Of a stretch of 64,000 bases of DNA, positions 1-11,797 are shown in pieces. The stretch spans positions 683,430-747,429 of the forward strand of contig OX345649.1 of NCBI GenBank assembly GCA_947044365.1. Direction: 5' to 3'. This stretch comes from Petrosia ficiformis. Taxonomy: Eukaryota > Porifera > Demospongiae > Haplosclerida > Petrosiidae. A model generated the notes under the pieces. It searched no databases, was not told the DNA's origin, and saw only the letters and a program-made list of their open reading frames with translations. Position 1 is the first letter of the stretch; every line of letters starts with the position of its first letter. The position numbers and the translations under genes are program-made.

Positions 1-424
1 TGTGTACTATTACATCTTACTTATATCATTCATAAACAAAGATATTTACACAGGTTATATATATTAGTGTATATTATATAATCCCAGCATGGCAAAACCT
101 CAAAGTAACCACGGGGTTTATATAGATTTAAAGCACATGCTATTGACCACAGTGATACAAAATACATGACTCAAACCTCGCCTTTTAAAATTGAGATGAA
201 CCATTAGGAAAAGCTGCACACAATTACAGTTTCACCTTTCCGGAAGTATGTTCATTATATATATCCTACTATAGATTCTTGGGAACTTAACTGACTCATA
301 GGTATGTTATAACATACGTACTATATACATACACACCTTTTTATATTTGTTTAATGATACAAGTGTTAATTGTGTAAATCAATGTGCAAATATAATTAAT
401 TATAGACACAAATATTTTCAGATA
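1..424. other. Left-edge noncoding DNA before the RIMBP start
   Basis: AT-rich sequence with no convincing coding exon. A polypyrimidine-AG acceptor lies at 413-421, just before the chosen RIMBP start codon. This stretch is therefore probably the end of a 5' intron or untranslated region. Confidence 0.5.
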
Positions 425-3400
425 ATGGATGTCCAATCGAATCGACTATTCCAACAGTCATTATGTGAGAGTCGATCCATTGTGGATAATTTGGATCCAA
501 CGAGTGCAAGATTGATCAATGAATTACAAAAACAGTTAGCTAAAGCGAAGGGTGATTATGCTGTTGAGAAACAAAAATGTCGTTACATGGCGCGTGATCA
601 TTTGGTCGAGTTAAAAAGACTGAGAGAAGAGCATGAAAGAAGACTCGATAGCAGCTTGGAGGCACTAAACTTACGAAAAGATCAGGAAAAAGAAATGGAG
701 TTGAAAAGATTAGAGGAACAGATGTTGAAACAGAAAGATCAGGAAGTAAGGTTTCTTAACAGAGAAAAGGGCGATGAAATGAGAGCTTTGGAACGTAAAC
801 TTCACAGAGAACATGAAGAAAATTTACGATATAAATTGGAAAACCAGAGGAGGCGTATGACTGAAGAGTTTGAGGCTCTTAAAATTCCTGACGAAGAAGA
901 AGCAGCCAAGCGAGAGTCAAAACTCATGAAAGAGGTTTTTGATCTTGGTGACGAGAATATGAGACTGGAAGAACAGGTTAAGAATCTAAGCTCTGAGAAC
1001 CGAGCTCAGATTGAGCAACTTCGACGCGTGAAACAAGAACATAAATCCGAGATTGATTACATATTGAGACAAAACAAGACAGAAGCAGCTCGAGATATGG
1101 CTCGATTGAAACTAGCTGAAGAAATTCTTCACGAGAAAGATTCCGATTTAATGGAAATTAGCCAACGCGTTGAAGTAGTAGAACTAGAGAGAGGGCAATT
1201 GGAGGCCGAGGTCACTTTATTAAAGAGTTCGAAAGAGACGAGTACAAAACGAGGAGGGAGTAGTGACTTATCTTCTAGTATAAAGGTGCATGATGTAATT
1301 ATGCTCATATATGGTATTTGTGTGTATGTGTATATACTTGTATGTGTTTTGTGTATATGAACATCTGGGGTTGTAATAAACTCCTCCTCCTCTGCTTTTA
1401 GTATGTACTGATGTATATACAACATGTACATGTTTGGTGTGATGTGATGTTAAACTTACCTCTTGTTAATTAATTAACATAACATGTTTTTCATTGGGTA
1501 AAAATGTGCCACTCCTCTTTTAATTATGGTATCATCTTGTTTTTAGTGGGTATTTATGAAAACATGTAATATAATAATGTAATTTTAGAATCTTCAAATC
1601 TACTCCAAATAGTAAATATTATTAGTATTATATGTATATTATGTATATTATTAGTATTATTAGTATTATATGTATATTATTAGTATTATTAGTATTATAT
1701 GTATATTATTAGTATTATATGTATATTATTAGTATTATATGTATATTATGTATATTATTAGTATTATTAGTATTATATGTATATTATTAGTATTATTAGT
1801 ATTATATGTATATTATTAGTATTATATGTATATTATTAGTATTATATGTATATTATGTATATTATTAGTATTATTAGTATTATATGTATATTATTAGTAT
1901 TATTAGTATTATATGTATATTATTAGTATTATATGTATATTATGTATATTATTAGTATTATTAGTATTATATGTATATTATTAGTATTATTAGTATTATA
2001 TGTATATTATTAGTATTATTAGTATTATATGTATATTATTAGTATTATATGTATATTATTAGTATTATTAGTATTATTAGTATTATATGTATATTATTAG
2101 TATTATTAGTATTATATGTATATTATTAGTATTATTAGTATTATATGTATATTATTAGTATTATTAGTATTATATGTATATTATTAGTATTATTAGTATT
2201 ATATGTATATTATTAGTATTATTAGTATTATATGTATATTATTAGTATTATTAGTATTATATGTATATTATTAGTATTATATGTATATTATTAGTATTAT
2301 TAGTATTATTAGTATTATTAGTATTATATGTATATTATTAGTATTATTAGTATTATATGTATATTATTAGTATTATTAGTATTATATGTATATTATTAGT
2401 ATTATATGTATATTATTAGTATTATTAGTATTATTAGTATTATATGTATATTATTAGTATTATTAGTATTATATGTATATTATTAGTATTATATGTATAT
2501 TATTAGTATTATTAGTATTATATGTATATTATTAGTATTATTAGTATTATATGTATATTATTAGTATTATTAGTATTATATGTATATTATTAGTATTATT
2601 AGTATTATATGTATATTATTAGTATTATTAGTATTATATGTATATTTGCCAAGTAACTGTTTAAAATATGGAGCGCAAAGTGTTAAAGCAGAAATATCAT
2701 ATAAGTATAATATCATACTGAAGGATTTGTTGCTATGGTTACTAAATGATATTTGAGAATGATATCTTCAGTGGATTAAAGGTGTAGTTATGGTCATTTA
2801 GTACAACCTATTAATAACTGTTCAACCTCATGCAGTGTGTAACTATGAACATTATTATGTATAAAATATAACTACTGAAGTTATTCTGTAGTAATACCAT
2901 ACTTGTGGCATGTATTAATGTGTAATGTATTATACATGTATGTATAATGTGCATCATATAATAGGGCCGAGCCCTTTTAGTATAGTCAATTGAATGAATG
3001 AACATAGAGCTACTAAGGATCTTAATTGAGTTCGAATCCCTCTTGGTAGCTTTTTTTTTTTTTTTGTAACAACACGAATATGCTCTGGAGCTCAAGATCT
3101 GTTTCTCTTCATATCATATACCCACTACCCTTGTACTATTTCAGGCACACAGTAAAACATACTCAGGCTAACCCACGCAATGTTTGCATTCACTAGTTAT
3201 TGTTGTATGTAATGTATATAATAATTATATGTACCTCATGTATTCTAATATATATGTGTATGTACATGTAATGTATATCATAATATTTATATATACATGG
3301 TGTATTCTAATACATATGTGTATATAACAATAATTATATATTATTTAGAAGTCTGGTGGCATGTTGTCAAAGAGACTAGATGAACTAGAGCTTACAATTA

Positions 3401-3842
3401 AAAAGCTAGAGGAAGATAAGTCTCAGCTGAAGCAGGAAAATGCATCACTTGTGAGTTGAATATACAATCATTTCAAATAGTGTATTTAAATCATTTTCAT
3501 ATAATTATCCTTCCCATTCTTTTTTGTGTATGCCAAATTTCAATCTATTACTTCATTATTGACTATATTACACATAAAGTCATCATATCCTAATGTTGAG
3601 GTCATCGTGAATGTGAACAGACACTTACTACATAGTATAATTATCATGTGATTATCATGTGACTTTAGCGAAAGAAGTTGGCACACGGTGGAGATACAGA
3701 TTCTAAACTTAATAAAGAAGTGGAAGACAAAACAAAGAAACTTAGAAAAAGAAATGCTGATCTTACTTCTCTTGTGAAAACCATGGATGAAAGACTTCAA
3801 GCGATTAAAACTGAAAATGAACGCATGGTACAACAGTGCATG

Positions 3843-3885
<43 letters not shown>

Positions 3886-4121
3886 TTATCTATCTATTTA
3901 TCTATCTATTTATCTATCTATCTATCTGTCTATCTATCTATCTGTCTGTCTATCTATCTATCTGGTTATCTGTCTATCTATCTATATATCAATTTATCTA
4001 TCTAACTGTCTGTCTGAGTCTGACTGCTCTGTTTGTCTGTCTGTCTGTCTATCTATCTATATTTATCTATCTGTCTATCTATCTATCTATCTACATGTAT
4101 GTATCTGTTTGTCTGTCTATC

Positions 4122-4152
<31 letters not shown>

Positions 4153-7100
4153 CTGTTAGAAAGCGAAACAAACTTATGATAGTACTGAAAGTGAACAACT
4201 GTTAAGGAAAACTCTTTCTAGACAGCATGCTAAAGATATCTCAGAATATACTAGAAAGATTGCATCAAGAGATAGAGAAAATCATGACCTCAAACGAAGA
4301 CTATCGAAAGTATGTACATGTACATATGTATGCAATTGTGGAGGGAGGATTGGAGAGAGGAGATAGGGAGGGATGGAGGGAGGATTGGAAGGTAGGTAGG
4401 TAGATAGGAGGGGAGGAAGGGAGGGAGAGAGGGTGGGATGCAAGGAGGATTGGAGAGAGAAGGAAGGGATAGAGGGAGAGAGGAAGGGATGGAGGGAGGA
4501 TTGGAGAGATAGAGAAAGGGAGAGAGGGAGGAAAGGATGGAGGGAAGATTGGAGGAAGGAAGGGAGGGGGGAGGATTGGAGAGAGAGAAAGGAAGGGAGG
4601 GTGGGAGGTAAGGAGAAAGGGAGGAAAAGATGGAGGGAATATTGAAGAAAGGAAGAGTTAAAGGGATGGATGGAGGGAGGGAGGTCCTATTATTGGAATA
4701 CTAGAACTGAAATTGAATGTTAAACTGGAGATGACAACACCCAGTCTATAAACCCAGCAGAGTAGACCTGATTTGGAGGCAGATACTGAAGTCATTTTTA
4801 ATTAATCATACATGTAATTTAATTGACATTTTAATTGATTTACATTTTAATTTGTTACTATTAATTATAATTCCCATTACAATTGTTTAGTATGAAGTAA
4901 CGTCAGGTGCTAGTCATGAGTCTGCTAGTAAACTTAGCCAGAAACTTAAAATGATGTCAATGGAGAAAATTAAAATGGAGAAACTAGTTGCTAAGCTTTA
5001 CAAAGTAAGAACACATATACACACACAGACATACATGTATTCAGATATGTACATGTACATGTACACACAAAGACATATAACACATACATGTACACACACA
5101 GGCATACAACCACATACACCTAGTCACATACATGTACATGTACATACACATATATACATGTACATACACATACATGTACATGTACATACACATATATACA
5201 CATACATACATATACATGTACATGTACATACACATATATACATGTACATACACATACATGTACATGTACATTTGTACATACACATACATACACATACATG
5301 TAAATGTACATTCACATACTTGTACATGTACATACACATATATATACATACAACACATACATGTACATGTACATACACATACATACATGTACATGTACAT
5401 ACACATACATGTACATGTACAATGTACATACACATACATATAAAGAAATACTGATATACATACAAACATACATATATTACCTCGTGTTGCTAAATAGATT
5501 ATATTATAATTATATTTAACAAGCTACTGTTACAAGAGGTATTTATGAATATATATATTGGCATAATATAAAGTAGCTGTTATGTGTATCCAAATTCCTC
5601 TTATCTGGCCAGGGACATTTGGAACTGTAAAGAATTAAATATTTCTATATAGTAAGATAATTAATATACTACTGAATATGTACATGTATGTGAACTAATT
5701 TTCAATAGTGGACACTTTTCCACAAAATAATAACGGACAAATGGTTACTTTTTATTGCTCGTCATTCCGCCATTTTCTACAGGAAGCCAATGAAATTTGG
5801 TATCTAAGAAGCCTAATAATAGCACTTCCTGGATACCACATGTCATTGACTTCCTGTACAAAATGGCGGAATGACGAGCAATTGAAGGTAAGCGTTTGCC
5901 ATTTTGTGTGAAAGTGTCCCTTTTTGAAAATTAAGTATGTTACTATGGGATAAAATACTTTGTAACTTATAGAGCTGTTAAAATACTAATATAATTATTG
6001 TTGATATGTTTGGACAGCTGTAAGGTGTTGTAATTAGTACCTCCACTAGTAATAGTAACCTGTTGATAGCTATTGTATTGATTTAGTTTTATTACTCTAA
6101 TTTAGAATGGTAGCAGATAGACACACCCCCTAGAACAAACCCACAGCTCAGCTCAGCAAGATCTGTACATATCAACAAACTCAATTTCTGTAATTTATTT
6201 TAGGATTATTATTTATTTATTATTATTATTATTTATTTTCATTATTATCATGATTTTCTAATTAACTGCCGGCATTTTAATTTTACTTTGTATTTTCCGC
6301 AAAATAATAAGAAATTAATCAAAACAACTATTGAGAACATTATGATATAATTATATAGTTCAACATACATACATATGTACATACATACATTTACGTATGT
6401 ACGTACGTACATACATACATACATACATACATACATACATACACACATACATACATACATACATACATACATACATACATACATACATACGTACGTACAC
6501 ACAAACATACATACGTACACACATACATATATCATCTTATACTAAACTATACACAGCTGCCTGATGCTTCAGAAGTTGAATTATTAGGTAAAGATATTTC
6601 GAAAGAGATATCACGACTAGATGAACTTATGGAAGAGAATTCTAATTTGAAATCCAAAATTGCTGAGTTAGAACAGCCTAGTGAAGTGGACGGAAAAGGA
6701 GCAAGAAAGACTGGAGAACATGTAAGAATCATTCATCAATACACATTCTTTCATCCATACATCTATTCATCCATACATCCATACCTACATTCATCCATAC
6801 ATCCATACCTACATTCATCCATACATCCATACATACATTCATCCATACATCCATACCTACATTCATCCATACATCCATACCTACATTCATCCATACATCC
6901 ATACCTACATTCATCCATACATCCATACCTACATTCATCCATACATCCATACCTACATTCATCCATACATCCATACATACATTCATCCATACATCCATAC
7001 ATACATTTGTTCAAACATACATTCTTATATTCTAGTTCATTCATCCATTCTTCGTTCCATTTCTATAACTCATTCATCCATTCCTATAACTCATTCATCC

Positions 7101-10100
7101 ATTTTGATAACTCGTTCACCCATTCCAGACATCTGATCTAGAAGTAGTTAGAGAGTTACGCGAAGACAATCACAGATTACAAACAGAACTTCAAGAATTT
7201 CACAAAATTACCGAAGAGCGTGATCACTTAATTAAAGAAGTTGCTGACCTACGATTGGCTGTCTCTTCAGGAGATAAGAGATTTAGTTTGCAAGAGGAAG
7301 ATTTAGAACAAGCTCGTTTATTATCACAAGTCAGTATATTTAACAACTATAGCTTATATTGCATGATGTCAATTCTGACCAATCAGAATACAGTATTTCT
7401 GTTAGTGTAGTTATAGTACGACTAGTTTCTTGAAATTTAGTTATTATTATTATATATCAGGCTTACTAAAAATCCTTTGGCTAACTAAAAGTGCCCATTA
7501 TTGGCCTTTTTTAGTTAGTTATAGCTATTGCAATAGACTTGTAATTTAGTTATAGTTTTGTTAACTAAAAGTCACAATACCTTACTAAAAGGTGTTTTAA
7601 TTATAGTTATAGTTAACTAAAGCAATACTAATTTCTACACATTTAATACTTTCTTCCTGTGTAACGTAGGATTTTGAGAGAGTTCAGGAACATTGTACTG
7701 AATTAGATAAAGAAGTGACGGAGACTAGAGGATTGCTTAATGAAAAAGACAGAGAAATATGTCAGCTGGAATTGGTAATTTTTAAACATATCCCATTATA
7801 ATGGTTATATACATGTACATGAAACTCTCATCAAGGATACCCCTCCTCAATCGCTGGGTCTAGTGATGTTAGGATTTTAAATATCTGACAAGATTAATTA
7901 ATAACCCTTTATGTACCGATGGTAGTTCCTCCTCGCATTCACTGTTATATAGGTTTACATTCCCACACTGTTGCTATGGTTACACTGTTGAGGGTTTATG
8001 TACATAATGAAAGACTTTTATGCTACAAATATTATTTTGTTACCTCTCAGGAGAAGAAGACCAGACTAGCTCTCTTACAAGAGAAGGATGAAGAGATTGA
8101 AATGTTGAAGGTATGATGTCATATGATGTCATAATAAGTATTGTATGAAGGCATGATGTCATAAAACTAACTTGTTGTAGTATGATGTCATTTGATGTCA
8201 TAATAAATAACAGTGATGTAATAGAAAAATGTCACGGATTATATACAATGATATTCATACTTTGGTCCTCAATTCCCTACTCACTGTCATTAGTGAATAG
8301 GCAACTATGCACAAAAAAAGCCTGCATTGATTTTTAATTTTTATCAATTCAGGAGAAAGTTGCTTCACTAAAGAATGAACTTTTTCAAAGTGAAGAACTT
8401 GGTAAACAGTTACAAACAGAACTGGAACTAGCTGCCCAAGAGCCTGATATTACTCATATCGGAATGCAAACATCACCTCTCCTTCATCCTAAAATGTACC
8501 CTAGATCTAGTCAAACGTCACCAATGTCATCTCCAAAAATATCACCCAAGGATCATAATAAAACAAAATTAGAGGACGTTCCTGAAGACGACAAGGAAAG
8601 TAACGAGATTTCTTCTCTTACTACAAAAGCACTAAATTCGAATGGACACGGTTTTGATCTTCATTCTGAAATGCAGGCTGCTGGTGAAATGGTCGTAGAT
8701 GTTTACGACAGCGACAATATCGTTGAAGAAGAAATCGACAACACAGTAAGCTCCATTTCTCTATCCTCACCAACAAATGACCAACCAGCTCCACTAACCA
8801 GTAATACCAGCATAACAAACACAAACTCCGATATGGTGGATTCAAACAAAGCTCCTCACACTATACAGCCACTCGTTATTGATCCAGTTGAAATGGTATC
8901 GCTATACATAGCATGTGATACTTACAGCCCCGCTGTGATGTCCCCTAACCCTGATAGTGATGTAGAACTGCCCTTGAAGAAAGGAGATTACGTATATGTG
9001 TATGGAGAAGAAGATGAAGATGGTTTCTATACTGGTAGACTCGTAAGTGGACGCAAGGGTCTCGTTCCCAGTAACTATATTCGTAAACTCTCAGATGAAG
9101 CAAGTGAGTTCAATAATAATTTTCATTGTATGTTCATTAATTTATTCTATTTTAGTTCCATTCAGTCCAGGACAGAAACCCAATTCAACCGATTCTATTC
9201 CAATCCCACCCCCTCTTAATTTGGAACTGAATCGTCAGTTTGTACAGGACAATGCATACTGTTTAGCAGTGCACTGGGATCATCCATCGCAGTTACCATC
9301 AGATGCAACCGGATACAACATATATATTAATAATACGTTAGATACCACTGTGGACCTGAGTTCAGAGACCTTCATTCTTCTATCTGGTATTCCGAGGAAC
9401 CAGGTATGCTATACTCATTATTTATTCATAGTTTAACACTTAATTAATAATTAATTATTGATTAATATTGCACATGTATTGTAGATCTGCTCTACTAGAA
9501 TGAGTGGAAATAGTTGGATAGATGGATGGATGTACATGTAGATAGATAGATACATGTAGATAGATACATGTAGATAGATAGATTAAAATAGAGTCTATTT
9601 CTGTTCTATGATAGTACACATGTGTATCAGTGAGAACTGTTACTAGTAGAGGAGAGTCTACTGATCCAGTGAAAATAGTGGAAATTAATCCTCGTAAGTT
9701 ACTATAATGAATATTATAACAATATTGGTAATGACAATAGCAACAGTACAGTAAAGATGCAGTATAATATAGTATTGTATACATTATGTAGTACAGTACA
9801 TTATCAACAGTACATGTATATAAATACATTGTATTGTAGTACAGTACAGTATCAACAGTACATGTATATAAATACATTGTATTGTAGTACAGTACAGTAT
9901 CAACAGTACATGTATATAAATACATTATATTGTAGTACAGTACATTATCAACAGTACATGTATATAAATACATTATATTGTAGTACAGTACATTATCAAC
10001 AGTACATGTATATAAATACATTATATTGTAGTACAGTACATTATCAACAGTACATGTATATAAATACATTGTATTGTAGTACAGTACAGTATCAACAGTA

Positions 10101-11716
10101 CATGTATATAAATACATTATATTGTAGTACAGTACAGTATCAACAGTACATGTATATAAATACATTGTATTGTAGTACAGTACAGTATCAACAGTACATG
10201 TATATAAATACATTGTATTGTAGTACAGTACATTATCAACAGTACATGTATATAAATACATTGTATTGTAGTACAGTACAGTATCAACAGTACATGTATA
10301 TAAATACATTGTATTGTAGTACAGTACAGTATCAACAGTACATGTATATAAATACATTATATTGTAGTACAGTACATTATCAACAGTACATGTATATAAA
10401 TACATTGTATTGTAGTACAGTACAGTATCAACAGTACATGTATATAAATACATTGTATTGTAGTACAGTACAATATCAACAGTACATGTATATAAATACA
10501 TTATATTGTAGTACAGTACAATATCAACAGTACATGTATATAAATACATTATATTGTAGTACAGTACAGTATCAACAGTACATTACTGTTACTATAACTA
10601 AAGTCTGTTCACATTCACGATGTCCTCAAAATTAGGATATAATGACTTTATATGTAATGTAGTGTATAGTTTAATGTCATAAGGTTAATATATGATTATA
10701 CTGTAACTCAATAATGAAGCCATGGATTAAGATTTGACATACACAAAAAAGAACAGGAAGGATAATTATATGAAAATGGTACAAGTAAAAAGATGGTTGG
10801 TCATTTCAAACTAAAGTTATAAGCATTTTCTGAGGACGAGGTGAACGTGAATGACCTTTAGATAGTGTAGTATACATTACAGTATGGTAAATGGAATATG
10901 TCGTATAATCTTGTATCATTCTTCTCCATCCACACAGAATATCCAAGTCCACCAGGAGATCTTACCTTACAAGAACCATCAAAAGATTCTCAATTGTATA
11001 GTTTGAGGTGGTCACTAACGTCTTCTGATATTCAACGTACAAATCCTCCACCAATCACTTCATATAGAATATATTTAAACAAGAAGATTGTTCTAAAGAC
11101 CACACCAGTTTCAAATCTCGTTATCTCACACAACATGGCCTGTATTGAGTTATGTAATAAAGAATTGGATAATGGTAACATCTCCCAAGAAGTTGACCTG
11201 ACTCCGCCCTACTTTCTAACAATACAAGCATGCAATGATTCATACTCTTCCGGCCATTCTCCAAGAGTTGTGATACCAGATGAATTAGTGACGAGTGTAC
11301 TACCATTTTTAGCTGATTTACCTTCTAATGTATCATCTACTCAACCTAGTGATGTGTCTTTAGAATCTGCTATTTCAAATGTACATATGAACTCGTACTC
11401 TGAAAGTGGTAGTCGATCTCAAATTACTGATATTGATGAAATAGAAGAAATCACTGAGGGTTAGTTACGAGAATATGATCAACTCTTGTTATTCATTCAC
11501 TCATGTCCAGTGTTGCCTACACCAGTCCTCAGGACATTCCTCAGGACTGTCCTAGGATCCTACATGTAGGATATCTAGGGTAGTTGGGTTACATGTACAA
11601 GGAATCCCAGGACATTCCTCAGGACTGGTTTAAGCAACACTGGACATCACTCTAAACTCAGGACTCCCAGGTAGACAAGGGTATGGCTGATGAAACAATG
11701 CCTGTTTAAAATGAAA

Positions 11717-11797
<81 letters not shown>

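Noticed and set aside
347..424. Upstream in-frame ATG at 347 for RIMBP
   Set aside because: An intron acceptor (TTTTCAG) lies between 347 and 425 and the extra residues are not helical like the rest, so 425 is the better start.
1593..2645. Repeats with regular spacing considered as a CRISPR-like array
   Set aside because: No unique spacers, purely AT tandem repeat, eukaryotic intron context.
9455..10635. Long ORFs on both strands (364 and 292 codons)
   Set aside because: They are readings of the 48-bp minisatellite; the repeat length alone explains the absence of stops. The RIMBP exons splice around it.
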